Positions 18,096 to 27,528 are shown, counted from the stretch's first letter. The stretch: 64,000 nucleotides of DNA from Runella sp. MFBS21 (GCF_029433105.1 NZ_JARNTW010000006.1:62001-126000), one strand, 5' to 3'. Notes: generated by a model from the letters alone, not told the origin. Made by a program: numbers and translations.

Positions 18096-18497
18096 ATGAC
18101 TAAAAAAGAAGTCAATCAAGTAGCCTACGCAATTGTAGGTTGTGCCATAGAAGTTCACAAACAAGTGGGGCCAGGACTATTGGAATCGGTATATGAGATA
18201 TGCCTTGTGCAAGAGCTCAAAGTAAAAGGTTTCCAAATAGTGAGGCAATTGAGCGTTCCTATCACTTATAAAGGCGTTCGATTAGATGCTGAATTACGAT
18301 TAGATTTATTAGTAAATGACTGTGTCGTGGTAGAATTAAAGGCTGTAGAAAATCTCATTCCACTTTATGAAGCGCAGTTATTAACTTACATGAAACTGTT
18401 ACAAAAACCTAAAGGATTGCTCATTAATTTTCATACCGAAAACATCACAAAAAGCATTAAGCCTATGGTAAATGAGTTTTTCTCTATTTTACCTTAG
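18096..18497 (+). CDS. GxxExxY family protein (PD-(D/E)XK nuclease-like)
   Basis: 133 residues. The naming motif is GPGLLESVY (Gly27, Glu30, Tyr33). Nuclease-fold positions follow: LRLDLLV with Asp70, VVELKA with Glu80 and Lys82 (E-x-K), and EAQLLTYMK with Gln94 and Tyr98. The family is small, patchily distributed and of unknown function, with an intact catalytic core here. The gene is framed by CACTAAG inverted repeats; its own TAG stop is the first part of the right repeat (CTTAGTG). This makes the 454-bp unit look like an inserted cassette between the upstream nuclease-like gene and argH. No transposase is present. Confidence 0.9.
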   Translation: MTKKEVNQVAYAIVGCAIEVHKQVGPGLLESVYEICLVQELKVKGFQIVRQLSVPITYKGVRLDAELRLDLLVNDCVVVELKAVENLIPLYEAQLLTYMKLLQKPKGLLINFHTENITKSIKPMVNEFFSILP

Positions 18498-18520
18498 TGA
18501 CAACTTAGTGCCTTAGTGGT
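18493..18520 (-). repeat. Right inverted repeat of CACTAAG heptads
   Basis: Read on the minus strand this is ACCACTAAG, GCACTAAG, then TCACTAAG after TTG: the same order as the left repeat, with a few substitutions and one extra base. It starts inside the GxxExxY stop codon and ends 9 bases before the argH start codon. Confidence 0.85.
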
Positions 18521-18529
18521 TAAATTAAA

Positions 18530-19864
18530 ATGAAACTCTGGCAAAAAGAAACTACTTCTATCTCTGAGAAAATCGAAAAATTCACCGTCGGGCGTGACCG
18601 TGAAATGGATTTATATTTGGCTCCCTACGATGTATTGGGCAATATCGCTCATGCCACCATGCTCGAAAGCGTAGGATTATTGGAAAAAGAAGAATTAACT
18701 CTTCTAAAAGCAGAATTGAAAGCCATTTACGAAGAAATCCAACAAGGAAAGTTTGAAATAGAAGACGGCGTAGAAGACGTACATTCCCAAGTAGAGCTAC
18801 TCCTTACCCGTAAACTTGGCGATGTAGGAAAAAAAATACATAGCGGACGTTCACGCAACGACCAAGTCTTGGTGGACATGAAGCTTTTTACCCGAAACCG
18901 CCTAGAAGAAGTCGCTCTGGCCTCTAAAAAATTATTCGATTTATTGATTCAACGCTCCAATCAACATAAAAACGATCTCCTACCGGGCTACACGCATTTA
19001 CAAATTGCCATGCCTTCTTCTTTTGGGTTGTGGTTTGGGGCGTATGGCGAAGCTTTGGTAGATGACATGAGCGTGATTCAGACCGCTTATAAACTTTCCA
19101 ACAAAAACCCTTTGGGCTCAGGAGCGGGCTATGGTTCGTCATTCCCGCTTAACCGTACCATGACTACTCAATTGTTGGGCTTCGAAACCCTCCATTACAA
19201 TGTGGTGTATGCGCAGATGTCGCGTGGGAAAACCGAACAAACGGCTCTTACGGCTATTGCAGCTTTGGCAGCCACCTTGTCTCGATTAGCAATGGATGTA
19301 TGCTTGTACAATAGTCAAAACTTTGCTTTTGTCACCCTCCCCGATGATCTTACCACAGGAAGCAGCATCATGCCTCACAAAAAAAATCCTGACGTAGCCG
19401 AGCTATTACGTGCCAAAACCAATCGATTGAAAGCCCTTCCTACCGAAATTACAATGGTAATGAGCAATTTACCTTCGGGCTATCACCGAGATATGCAGTT
19501 GTTGAAAGAATTGCTTATGCCAGCTTTTGACGAAATACTCGACTGTCTTGATATTACTCACTTTATGCTCCAACATCTGCAAGTAAAACCCAATCTTCTG
19601 GCCGATGCTAAGTACGATTTATTATTTAGCGTCGAAAGGGTCAACGAGCTTGTAGTACAAGGGGTACCTTTCAGAGATGCTTATCGACAAGTAGGAAAGG
19701 AAATCAACGAAGGCACTTACCAAGCCTCACGCGATTTAAAGCATACCCATGAAGGCAGCATTGGTAACTTATGTAACGACCAAATCGCTATTCTTATGGA
19801 TACCGAAATGCAGCGTTTTGGCTTCGATAAAGTACACGTAGCTGTTGAAGAATTATTAAAATAA
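18530..19864 (+). CDS. argH: Argininosuccinate lyase
   Basis: 444 residues. The enzyme cleaves argininosuccinate to arginine and fumarate, the last step of arginine synthesis. Signatures are VEDVHSQVE, HSGRSRNDQV, LPGYTHLQIA with the general-acid histidine at residue 156, and the fumarase/aspartase signature GSSIMPHKKNP at 277-287. Length fits bacterial ArgH. The start is 9 bases after the GxxExxY right repeat, so the inserted cassette may have replaced or moved its original upstream region. No other arginine gene adjoins it; argB is 21 kb away. Confidence 0.96.
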   Translation: MKLWQKETTSISEKIEKFTVGRDREMDLYLAPYDVLGNIAHATMLESVGLLEKEELTLLKAELKAIYEEIQQGKFEIEDGVEDVHSQVELLLTRKLGDVGKKIHSGRSRNDQVLVDMKLFTRNRLEEVALASKKLFDLLIQRSNQHKNDLLPGYTHLQIAMPSSFGLWFGAYGEALVDDMSVIQTAYKLSNKNPLGSGAGYGSSFPLNRTMTTQLLGFETLHYNVVYAQMSRGKTEQTALTAIAALAATLSRLAMDVCLYNSQNFAFVTLPDDLTTGSSIMPHKKNPDVAELLRAKTNRLKALPTEITMVMSNLPSGYHRDMQLLKELLMPAFDEILDCLDITHFMLQHLQVKPNLLADAKYDLLFSVERVNELVVQGVPFRDAYRQVGKEINEGTYQASRDLKHTHEGSIGNLCNDQIAILMDTEMQRFGFDKVHVAVEELLK

Positions 19865-19872
19865 TCGTTTAC

Positions 19873-19906
19873 TTCCACTCTTTATTTTTTAAAATGGAGA
19901 GTGGAA
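19873..19906 (+). terminator. Hairpin after argH (weak terminator candidate)
   Basis: TTCCACTCT pairs with AGAGTGGAA around a T/A-rich loop. There is no T run after it on either strand, so termination is uncertain; it may protect the 3' ends of the convergent transcripts. Confidence 0.4.
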
Positions 19907-19915
19907 ACCCCTCCC

Positions 19916-20584
19916 CTAGTCTTTCGGCTTTACAAATAATCTCAACAACCCCACAACCGACACTACCACCAAAGCTATCACCCACAGTTTATTCGTAGCG
20001 TTTTGATTGGGATTTTCGATGAGTTGTCTTATCTCTTGTGCTTCTAGTCCGACCCATACCGCTAGCACAGTACGAGGTATCATCCCCAAAAACCCACCTA
20101 GCATTATATTCTTGATTCTTACTTTCATAAGAGCAAAAACCAAGTTGGTGAGGGCAAAAGGTAAGACTGGAGAGAGCTTCGTAAAAAACACAAAAGTAAA
20201 TTCATCCTTGTGTACTCTATTCAGTACCTTCGCTACTTTAGGGTATTTTTTTACTTTTTCTAATAAAACATCTGTATCCAACTGCCTCACAAAAATATAA
20301 ACTAGCCCAATAGCCATTAGATTAAGCAATACCAAAGGTACAATAGCCTTCCATCCCAAAAAATATCCAAATCCAAATGCCAGCAAAGTGGGGGGAATCA
20401 ATGCTAAAGCACAAGCCAATGCGCACCCTAGACATACCAAGACCCATTCATAAGTATGAAAATTGGCAATCAAATTTTCGTTTTGAATAATCCACGCCCC
20501 TACTAACGAACTTGTCAGAAATGGAAGTATTGTCAAAAAAAATGCCGAGAGACTCGGCATCAGGGAAGTATTTTTAAAAGACAT
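19916..20584 (-). CDS. TVP38/TMEM64 (VTT/DedA-like) membrane protein
   Basis: 222 residues with several membrane helices. The central region carries the VTT-domain pattern: PPTLLAFGFGYFLGWKA, then FVFFTKLSPVLPFALTNLVFALMKV and LGGFLGMIPRTVLAVWVG. These contain the G-x-x-F-G-x-x-x-G and the proline/arginine positions typical of the DedA/VTT superfamily. Superfamily members flip or scramble lipids or affect the proton motive force; no specific role can be assigned here. The gene converges on argH and reads in the same direction as dnaN, 37 bases upstream of it on the map. Confidence 0.87.
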   Translation of the reverse strand: MSFKNTSLMPSLSAFFLTILPFLTSSLVGAWIIQNENLIANFHTYEWVLVCLGCALACALALIPPTLLAFGFGYFLGWKAIVPLVLLNLMAIGLVYIFVRQLDTDVLLEKVKKYPKVAKVLNRVHKDEFTFVFFTKLSPVLPFALTNLVFALMKVRIKNIMLGGFLGMIPRTVLAVWVGLEAQEIRQLIENPNQNATNKLWVIALVVVSVVGLLRLFVKPKD

Positions 20585-20621
20585 AATTCTCTACAAAAGG
20601 CTGCAAATTTACCTAAATCTC

Positions 20622-21749
20622 TTAAGCATAGGTATTCAACATTACAGGCATCACTAGCATCAATATATCTTCATCATCGTCTTTCTCCATCGGAATCACA
20701 ATCCCAGCTCTATTAGGTGCCGACAACTCAAAAGATAAGGTAGTAGCATCTAAATTATTGAGCATTTCAATCAAAAACTTAGCATTAAAACCAATCTCCA
20801 TTTCATCTCCATTGTACTCACAAAGTAGACGTTCATTGGCTTCATTGGCATAGTCTAAATCTTCGGCCGAAATCACAAGCTGATTTGGTGGCGTCAGTTT
20901 CAGACGAATTTGATGAGTGGTTCTGTTCGAATAAATTGAAATACGGCGCAAAGAATTCAAGATTTCTCCTCTGCTAATGGTCAATACGTTAGGATTATTA
21001 GTCGGAATCGCATTTTCATAATCAGGAAAGCGCTCGTCAATCAAACGGCAAATCATCCTAATATTGGCAAAGCTAAAAAAAGCATTGGCTTGGCTAAACT
21101 CTGCTTTTACCGCAACGTTTTCGGAGGGCAAAGAAGATTTGAGCAGATTTAGAGCCTTACGTGGAATAATCATCGTCGTATCTACTACCGATTTGACATC
21201 ATAACGGCGATAACGAATCAAGCGGTGACCATCCGTAGCTACAAAGGTGGCATAATCTGAACCCAATTGTAAAAATACCCCTGTCATAGCGGGTCGAAGC
21301 TCATCGGTACTTGTGGCAAATATGGTATTTGCAATGGCATTTTGAAGAGCTACAGACGACAACTCTACCGAAAACGAACGATTGACCGAGGGAATTTTAG
21401 GAAAATCAATGGGATTTTCCCCCGCAAGTTTATAACGGCCATTGTCCGAAACAATCTCTATTCCAAAAGTATCGTTATCCACATTGAGTGATATCGGCTG
21501 CTCTGGTAGGCCACGAAGCGTATCCAATAATAATTTGGCTGGAATAGCTATTGCCCCTTTATCCAAAGATTCTACCTGAAATTCCGTAATCATTACGGTT
21601 TGCAAGTCAGAAGCCGTAACAGTCAATAGATTAGTATCTAATTGAAAAAGGAAATTTTCGAGAATAGGAACAATAGGGTTGGTAGAAACGACGCCGTTGA
21701 TAGCCGCGAGTTGTTTTAACAACACTGACGACGATACAATGAATTTCAT
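20622..21749 (-). CDS. dnaN: DNA polymerase III beta subunit (sliding clamp)
   Basis: 375 residues, the normal length for the three-domain DNA clamp. Typical blocks include MKFIVSSSVLLKQLAAINGVV at the start, YKLAGENPIDFPKIP in domain 1, FVATDGHRLIRYR ending domain 2 and VLMLVMPVML-like LMLVMPVMLN near the C-terminus. The clamp tethers the replicase and many repair factors to DNA. It is not next to dnaA or recF; aroC is upstream. A full consensus promoter overlaps the aroC stop codon, so dnaN can be expressed independently. Confidence 0.97.
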   Translation of the reverse strand: MKFIVSSSVLLKQLAAINGVVSTNPIVPILENFLFQLDTNLLTVTASDLQTVMITEFQVESLDKGAIAIPAKLLLDTLRGLPEQPISLNVDNDTFGIEIVSDNGRYKLAGENPIDFPKIPSVNRSFSVELSSVALQNAIANTIFATSTDELRPAMTGVFLQLGSDYATFVATDGHRLIRYRRYDVKSVVDTTMIIPRKALNLLKSSLPSENVAVKAEFSQANAFFSFANIRMICRLIDERFPDYENAIPTNNPNVLTISRGEILNSLRRISIYSNRTTHQIRLKLTPPNQLVISAEDLDYANEANERLLCEYNGDEMEIGFNAKFLIEMLNNLDATTLSFELSAPNRAGIVIPMEKDDDEDILMLVMPVMLNTYA

Positions 21750-21776
21750 AGCTAGATTTAGATATTATTTAATCAA

Positions 21777-21807
21777 CAAAATTAATAAAAATCAAGCTTA
21801 AATCAAA
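21777..21807 (-). promoter_or_regulatory. Consensus Bacteroidota promoter of dnaN
   Basis: On the minus strand, TTTG (21807-21804) is followed after exactly 19 bases by TAATTTTG (21784-21777). This is the same spacing as the trp leader promoter. The dnaN ATG is 28 bases further on. Confidence 0.78.
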
Positions 21808-22890
21808 TTAAGAGTATTGGGTGGCCTTATTTCTAAGATAGAAGTCAGCCAAAACCAGCGCAGCCATTGCTTCCACGATGGGCACCGCACGAGGCAGCAC
21901 GCAGGGGTCATGACGACCTTTGCCTTGCACTACTATTTTTTCTCCTTCTTGATTTACGCTTTCTTGGTCTTGCATGATGGTAGCTACCGGCTTAAAAGCC
22001 ACTTTGAAGAAAATATCTTCGCCGTTTGAGATTCCTCCTTGTATACCTCCTGAGTGATTGGTGCGGGTTCTTATTGTTCCGTTTTCGTCGGTATAAAAGG
22101 CGTCATTGTGCTGCGACCCTAATAATTCTACCCCCTCAAAGCCACTACCATATTCAAAACCTTTGACAGCGTTGATACTCAACATAGCCTTTCCCAATTC
22201 GGCATGTAGTTTGTCAAATACTGGTTCTCCCCACCCTACTGGTGTACCAGTAATGACGCAGTTTACTACTCCTCCAATAGAGTCACCTTTTTTTCGAATT
22301 TCATCAATATAGTCAAACATAACTTGAGCCATCTCAGGATCAGGGCAGCGCACCGCGTTGGTATCTGTCAAACTCAAATCAAGTTCCTGATAGGGTTTCG
22401 ATAGTTTGAGCTTTCCTACTTGGGATACATAGGCTTGGACACTTACTCCAAGGTGGTTTAGCAATATTTTGGCTAATGCTCCAGCTGCTACGCGTGCTGC
22501 TGTTTCTCTGGCAGAGCTTCTTCCACCTCCTCTATAGTCTCTTACCCCGTATTTGGCTTGATAGGTATAATCAGCATGCGAAGGGCGATATTGCTGTGAA
22601 ATATGCGAATAGTCTTTGCTCCGCTGATCTTCATTCCAAATAACCATAGAAATAGGAGTTCCGGTAGTTTTTCCTTCAAAAACTCCTGACAAAACCTGTA
22701 CGGTGTCAGCTTCGCGTCGCTGAGTAGTGATACGTGATTGCCCCGGTTTACGTCGATCCAGCTCTTGTTGGATAAACTCCAAATCAAAATCTAGCCCAGC
22801 CGGACATCCTTCTACTATTACCCCAATAGCCGCCCCATGCGACTCGCCAAAAGTGGCTATTTTGAAAATTTTTCCGTATGTGCTACTCAT
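21808..22890 (-). CDS. aroC: Chorismate synthase
   Basis: 360 residues. The enzyme converts EPSP to chorismate, the branch point for tryptophan (trpE is in this window), phenylalanine and tyrosine, and needs reduced FMN. Signatures are [19 protein letters not shown] at the N-terminus, [20 protein letters not shown] in the middle and [13 protein letters not shown] near the C-terminus. Length is standard for the bacterial enzyme. Its ATG overlaps the stop of the BatD-like gene by one base (TAATG), so the two are translationally coupled. Confidence 0.97.
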   Translation of the reverse strand: MSSTYGKIFKIATFGESHGAAIGVIVEGCPAGLDFDLEFIQQELDRRKPGQSRITTQRREADTVQVLSGVFEGKTTGTPISMVIWNEDQRSKDYSHISQQYRPSHADYTYQAKYGVRDYRGGGRSSARETAARVAAGALAKILLNHLGVSVQAYVSQVGKLKLSKPYQELDLSLTDTNAVRCPDPEMAQVMFDYIDEIRKKGDSIGGVVNCVITGTPVGWGEPVFDKLHAELGKAMLSINAVKGFEYGSGFEGVELLGSQHNDAFYTDENGTIRTRTNHSGGIQGGISNGEDIFFKVAFKPVATIMQDQESVNQEGEKIVVQGKGRHDPCVLPRAVPIVEAMAALVLADFYLRNKATQYS

Positions 22891-24305
22891 TATTTTTTTA
22901 AAATATAAATCATTCCAATCAACATCAACACCACTAAAATATTAGCTATATTTCTGATTATCATTTGATAATTGACAACTGCTACTGCCGAATCCCATTG
23001 CTCAATTCCCATATAAATTGACTCGGCTTCTGAGGTAGCTAGCTGAGTTGTCATCATATCTTCACCCGTTATTACTAGTTTTAAGTTAGAGTGAAGCGTA
23101 TCGTATGATTGTTTTTTAGGGTTAAAATAAACCCAGAAAACTAGGTTGTTCAAATCAAACTCTCCGTGTTGTTTAGGAATAATTTGATAACTGAAAGTTT
23201 TTTCTCCGGCTATCTTGCCTTTCTGTCTCAGTACATTATTGATAATGTCGGGAGAGTATATATCAAACAATGAATTATTTGAAAACGTCGGTTCTCTTAT
23301 AGCCTGAATATTGCCAGTTCCTTTGATTCGAAAATCATATTGATAACTTTTGCCTGTCTCCAACGAATAGTTACTAATTTTTTCTTCAAGTTTAAAATCT
23401 CCCACGATTACTTGATTGCGCAATGGGTGAGGAGGAAGGTTCAAAACATTAATCGATAATGGCTTAGAAGTAAAAGTCTGTAACGCCGCTACTTCTTCCC
23501 CTGAGGCATTTTCTTTGACCGTTTTCATCGTCCAACTTACTGTCGGAATCTGAATAGTTTGATTATTGAGCGGAAAAAAAGATGCTTGGTATATTCTGTA
23601 TTCCATAAAACGCTTGCCTCCAATCTCGACAGGAATCGTTGGGATTTCTTGAATTCCAAAATTTTCTTCCCAACAACTCGCTGGTTTAAGCGATTTCAAC
23701 ACTTTTTCAAGTTGTTTTTCGACCTCATAAAACTCCATATCAGTGGCATTGTTTTCGGATACAAGCAGCGAAAGCCTAAGATTAAAACCTTCTTGAACAT
23801 ATACTCGCCTTTTGTCTACCGCCACCACTAAAAAAGCGCCTTGGGCTGCCTCACTTTGCATTTCGGGGGTGATTTGTGAGGCTACATCCATTTCTTCTTC
23901 CTCATCTTCAACTTTACTAGCTTCTACCACTACTTCTATTCCTTCCGACCTAAGTACCTGCTTGTTTACCAAAATTTCTATAGGACCAGTATCAAAAGTA
24001 CCAGCCTTAAGTGGATAGTAGTTTTGAGAAATGGTATAGGTTACAAGCGTATTTCCGCCGATTTTATTGGTAAGACTTGAACGGGAGCTTTCTCTTTTTT
24101 GAAAGTTTTTTATGTTGTCAGGGAATGTTACCAAAGGAGCTTGGTCAAATCCTGTAATCTTAACTGAAATCGTAAATGGCTCCTGAAGATTGATGGTAGT
24201 ACCTGTAAATTCAACCAAAAATGGATTTTCGGCATTTTGTGCACCTACTGTAAATATAATGCAAAAAAAAGTAAAAAAAAGTATATATTTGCCGTGTATT
24301 TTCAT
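22890..24305 (-). CDS. BatD-like protein
   Basis: 471 residues with a signal peptide (residues 1-22, FTVGAQ) and a single C-terminal membrane helix ([15 protein letters not shown]). The body has repeated beta-sandwich segments in the BatD pattern: [40 protein letters not shown], and [13 protein letters not shown] with a paired partner near [19 protein letters not shown]. BatD proteins are periplasm-facing Ig-like partners of MoxR/VWA systems, but no batA, batB or moxR lies here, so this may be a stand-alone paralogue. It is cotranscribed with aroC. Confidence 0.82.
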   Translation of the reverse strand: MKIHGKYILFFTFFCIIFTVGAQNAENPFLVEFTGTTINLQEPFTISVKITGFDQAPLVTFPDNIKNFQKRESSRSSLTNKIGGNTLVTYTISQNYYPLKAGTFDTGPIEILVNKQVLRSEGIEVVVEASKVEDEEEEMDVASQITPEMQSEAAQGAFLVVAVDKRRVYVQEGFNLRLSLLVSENNATDMEFYEVEKQLEKVLKSLKPASCWEENFGIQEIPTIPVEIGGKRFMEYRIYQASFFPLNNQTIQIPTVSWTMKTVKENASGEEVAALQTFTSKPLSINVLNLPPHPLRNQVIVGDFKLEEKISNYSLETGKSYQYDFRIKGTGNIQAIREPTFSNNSLFDIYSPDIINNVLRQKGKIAGEKTFSYQIIPKQHGEFDLNNLVFWVYFNPKKQSYDTLHSNLKLVITGEDMMTTQLATSEAESIYMGIEQWDSAVAVVNYQMIIRNIANILVVLMLIGMIYILKK

Positions 24306-24320
24306 CGCGAAGTATTAATG

Positions 24321-24328
24321 CAAAATTA
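24321..24328 (-). promoter_or_regulatory. Candidate -7 box (TAATTTTG) for batD-aroC
   Basis: Minus-strand TAATTTTG ends 15 bases before the BatD-like ATG. A TTG occurs 22 bases upstream of it, slightly further than usual. The resulting untranslated leader would be very short. Confidence 0.5.
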
Positions 24329-24420
24329 ATAGACCCTTTTAACATAATTTCAATAATTACGCGTTAATTTTAAAGAGTGCTCCATCCTCACAATTGTTCT
24401 TTCTAAATTCTGAACCTGCT

Positions 24421-24627
24421 ATGGCAACTATGTTAGATTTTATCAAGCTTGTACTTGTAAAAGTCAGTTTTGACAAAAAATTATTTGAAAAGGAATTACG
24501 TAAAGCACTTAAAGTGTTGTTGCCCAATGACGTTAAAAAGCTTAAAGCTTGGTGTTATGAACATTTTAGTGACAAATACCACGTCATTCTTAATCAGTAT
24601 TTTAGTAGGCATCAACTTGTGATTTAA
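24421..24627 (+). CDS. Small conserved hypothetical protein
   Basis: 68 residues from the ATG at 24421 (MATMLDFIK); a second ATG three codons later is equally plausible, and an upstream TTG is unlikely. The sequence is helical and basic, with a central block KLFEKELRKALKVLLPNDVKKLKAWC. From memory, very similar short proteins recur in Cytophagales genomes, usually unannotated. It is divergent from the BatD-like gene and has its own strong terminator, which supports a real gene. No function can be inferred. Confidence 0.7.
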   Translation: MATMLDFIKLVLVKVSFDKKLFEKELRKALKVLLPNDVKKLKAWCYEHFSDKYHVILNQYFSRHQLVI

Positions 24628-24645
24628 TAATCACTTTTATGGTGC

Positions 24646-24684
24646 AAAAAAAGCCTCTCGTAGCTAATACGAGAGGCTTTTTTT
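24646..24684 (+). terminator. Bidirectional intrinsic terminator
   Basis: A perfect 17-base-pair stem (24646-24662 with 24668-24684) has A-rich and T-rich feet. It serves the small + strand gene and the converging TPR gene. Confidence 0.94.
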
Positions 24685-24699
24685 ATGACCAAAGCTAGC

Positions 24700-26472
24700 C
24701 TAAGATTTTTTGGCTGGAGCTTTTGAAGGAGTCTTAGCGGCAGGTTGAGCAGGCTCAGGTGCCGGCGGATTCAAAAACTCGGTCGCTGTTTTATTTCCTG
24801 GATCTATTTCTAAGAGTTTCGTGAACCACTCTTTTGCTTTAGCTTCATCTTTTTGTGCAGTGAAAGCATAAGCTCCTAAAACTTGATAGAAAAGCTTCAA
24901 GTTACTTTTTTTGGTATCATCCATTGGAGCAGTATCAGCAGCTACTAATTTTATGTAGTTTTCCATCAAAGGAATTGCTTTGCCATTTTCCATTACTTCT
25001 TCTCTAGTATAGGCGAAGTAGTTGGCCTTGGCACGCTGGGCATATGGATACAAAAAGTCTGGCTTACGCTCAATCATCTGGATGTAAAGCGAATCTGCTT
25101 TTAAGAAATAGTCACGTTTCTTTTCACGCAAAGATGATGAATCAGCGCCCGTAGGGAAAATACGGTTTGCTACGTTATAAATAGGCAATGAAAGGTTCAC
25201 TAAATCTTGTAAAGAGGGGTTCTTTTCCCACTTCAAGGCTTTTTCGTAATAAGTAATTGCCTTTTCATAATCTTTAGCTCCATTGTAAAAAGCAGCAATT
25301 TCTTTATAGCCATTTTCTACGGTATCCATTTCTGCTGCTTTTTCGAGATTAGCAATCGCCGCCATAGTATCTGCTGGTGAAACTCTCAACATTGAATTAC
25401 CTAGATAGCGATAGTCGTTATCAATAGCTTTTTGAGGGGCTTTTTGCAAAAACTTCTTCAAGTTTTCGATTGCTTTTTCATATTGATTCTCTTTATACGC
25501 AGCCCATCCCAACATACGATACAACACATCGTTGTCACGACCACTTTGCATTACTTTTGTAGTTTTGGGGCCTACTTTTCCAAACTCTTCGGCAACGAAG
25601 TTGAATTGGGCGCTTCTTAGAATCTCATCGTCAGTAGCACATGTACCCAACTTTTCCACATAAGCATCCATAAATTTAGATGCATTTTTGTATTGACGCA
25701 CAAAGAAATAAAGTTCAGCATATTCTTTATTAGCAGGTGCGTAGTCAGGATCTACTTCGATTGCTTTTTTGAAGTTGGTTTGTGCCAATTCATAGTTACG
25801 ACCTGCCCAATAGATTTTTGCTACTTTCGCAAATGCTTCCCCTAAGCTAGGGTTTGCATTGATAGCATCTTCGTACGCAGATACAGCCGGCCCTGCTTCT
25901 CCTTTTAAGAAGAATGCATCACCTTTTGACATATAAACTTCTTGGTTTTTAGAACCATTTTTAAGCATTAATGCAATAGCGATATCGGCAAGTTCAACGG
26001 CGCGCGCAGGGTCTGTTGTTTTATAGATTGGCTTCATAGAGTCAATCATAACATACCCTGTATAAGCTTCGCTAATACGTTGGAGTACTTCGATATTTTT
26101 ATTTTTGGTTGCTTTTAAAATTTCTGCGAAGGTAGTTTGAGCACTAGTACGATCTCCTTGAGCCAAAGCCACAGCTCCTAGTCCTACTTTGTTGAGGTTA
26201 TCTTTGCTTTTCGGATCAGCTGCTAAGCCTTTTTCAAAGGCTCCTCTAGCGAGATCCGGCTGCTTAGTACGTAGATAATAATAACCTAGATAAAATTGAT
26301 TTTCAGCAGAAGGTGTGGCCGTTGCCAACTTTTCAAATGTTTCTTTAGCCAAACATGACTGATTGCCATCCAATTGTTTTAAACCAGTGGCAACATCTTG
26401 GGCAATAGCCTGACTGCAAACGAACGCACTTGCGGAAAACGCTACTAACCACGATTTGAATCTAATGTTCAT
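24700..26472 (-). CDS. Secreted tetratricopeptide repeat protein
   Basis: 590 residues with a signal peptide (cut near AIAQ, residue 25). TPR units recur along the chain: residues about 58-92 (QFYLGYYYLRTKQPDLARGAFEKG), a pair near 185-260 (LGEAFAKVAKIYWAGRNYELAQTNFKKA) and others near 325-420. The end is a proline/alanine/lysine tail (PAPEPAQPAAKTPSKAPAKKS). TPRs are protein-binding scaffolds, so this probably works in the periplasm with a partner. It lies downstream of the PstS-like lipoprotein and the ExbB/D-TonB genes on the same strand, a grouping common in Bacteroidota, but also has a candidate promoter of its own. Confidence 0.88.
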   Translation of the reverse strand: MNIRFKSWLVAFSASAFVCSQAIAQDVATGLKQLDGNQSCLAKETFEKLATATPSAENQFYLGYYYLRTKQPDLARGAFEKGLAADPKSKDNLNKVGLGAVALAQGDRTSAQTTFAEILKATKNKNIEVLQRISEAYTGYVMIDSMKPIYKTTDPARAVELADIAIALMLKNGSKNQEVYMSKGDAFFLKGEAGPAVSAYEDAINANPSLGEAFAKVAKIYWAGRNYELAQTNFKKAIEVDPDYAPANKEYAELYFFVRQYKNASKFMDAYVEKLGTCATDDEILRSAQFNFVAEEFGKVGPKTTKVMQSGRDNDVLYRMLGWAAYKENQYEKAIENLKKFLQKAPQKAIDNDYRYLGNSMLRVSPADTMAAIANLEKAAEMDTVENGYKEIAAFYNGAKDYEKAITYYEKALKWEKNPSLQDLVNLSLPIYNVANRIFPTGADSSSLREKKRDYFLKADSLYIQMIERKPDFLYPYAQRAKANYFAYTREEVMENGKAIPLMENYIKLVAADTAPMDDTKKSNLKLFYQVLGAYAFTAQKDEAKAKEWFTKLLEIDPGNKTATEFLNPPAPEPAQPAAKTPSKAPAKKS

Positions 26473-26534
26473 CTTTCAGTAGGTTGTTGTAAATGTGGGG
26501 TGATAAAAAAAATTTGTGATTCAGAAACGGGAAA

Positions 26535-26542
26535 CAAAACTA
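26535..26542 (-). promoter_or_regulatory. Candidate -7 box (TAGTTTTG) for the TPR gene
   Basis: Minus-strand TAGTTTTG lies 62 bases before the TPR gene ATG, between it and the PstS-like gene. No good TTTG box is visible upstream. Confidence 0.45.
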
Positions 26543-26568
26543 TAAAATTGTGCCTTAATCGAAAAATT

Positions 26569-27528
26569 TTATATCTCTTTCTTTAGAATTACTTCTCGAT
26601 TAAATGGTTTTGCGGGCCAAAGGCCACATTTTTCAATAATTAAACTTCCAACATCTCGCATTATATAATTGAGTAGTCCACTTCCTAAACCAGAATGCAT
26701 TTCACGGCTAATCACATATACTTTTCGCGATAAAGGATAACGTTTAAGCCCCAATCCTTCTTGGAAAGGTTGATAATATTCATCTAAAGCAGCGTCTGCT
26801 TTGGAAGCAACTCCCATCACTCTCAATCCTTGGGATAGCTCTGCCGTAAGTGGGGCATCACCGTCACTAAGCCAATTTACACCGATAAAACCAAGAGCTC
26901 TAGGGTTTTGTCTTACATATTCAATAACAGCCTTATTAGAGCCTGCCGAAAAAATATTAATTCCTTGGATGTTGGTCAAACCAAATTTGGTCATCACATA
27001 GTTGAGATTGCTAGAATTTGCATTATCAAAAACCAATGTGATACTCCCTTTTTGATTTCCTCCTTTTAACTCTTCCCACGTTTTTGTTTCACCATTAAAT
27101 ACAGACGACAATTCTTGTATAGTAATGAGGCTATCAGTATTGGAGCGATTGGTGAGAAGAGCAACTCCATCGGTAGCGATGTGTTGAGGATTATAGCGAA
27201 TCCCTTGAGATTTCAAGTTCTTTTGTTCATCACTTGTGAGTTCGCGAGTAATAAAAGCCAATCGAACACTATCTCTCAACACCATAGATATGGCTATTTG
27301 CTCAGGTTGGTACAACACATTGAAGTGTGTTTCGGGATAGGTATGTTGATATGCTTGTGTAATCTGCTCCACCATCGGCTGAAGCGATTCGTCAGAGGCA
27401 ATAGCAATAGTACCGTGAGAAGTCGAATCTTCCGATTTTTTGCAAGAAGTCAACTCATAGCCCATAAAGGCTATAATTATTAATACATATAAATAAAACC
27501 TATGAATCTTCACTTTTTTGCTGATCAT
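26569..27528 (-). CDS. PstS-like substrate-binding lipoprotein
   Basis: 319 residues from ATG 27528 (MISKKVKIHRFYLY); a GTG two codons earlier is less likely. A lipoprotein signal ends LTSC with the lipidated cysteine near residue 29. The mature part follows the PstS/type II periplasmic binding pattern: IAIASDESLQPMVEQI, ATDGVALLTNRSN, ELSSVFNGETKTWEEL and RALGFIGVNWL. PstS normally feeds an ABC phosphate transporter, but no pstC, pstA or pstB is present. Instead it overlaps a small membrane protein gene at the end of an ExbB-ExbD-ExbD-TonB cluster, which suggests a role in a Ton-dependent process. Ligand unknown. Confidence 0.8.
   Translation of the reverse strand: MISKKVKIHRFYLYVLIIIAFMGYELTSCKKSEDSTSHGTIAIASDESLQPMVEQITQAYQHTYPETHFNVLYQPEQIAISMVLRDSVRLAFITRELTSDEQKNLKSQGIRYNPQHIATDGVALLTNRSNTDSLITIQELSSVFNGETKTWEELKGGNQKGSITLVFDNANSSNLNYVMTKFGLTNIQGINIFSAGSNKAVIEYVRQNPRALGFIGVNWLSDGDAPLTAELSQGLRVMGVASKADAALDEYYQPFQEGLGLKRYPLSRKVYVISREMHSGLGSGLLNYIMRDVGSLIIEKCGLWPAKPFNREVILKKEI

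Noticed and set aside
18067-18520. CACTAAG heptads as a CRISPR or satellite array
   Set aside because: There are only three units per side, in inverted orientation, with no regular unique spacers and no cas genes.
26569-27528. PstS-like lipoprotein as part of a classical phosphate ABC transporter
   Set aside because: No permease or ATPase genes are present; the neighbours are Ton-system genes.
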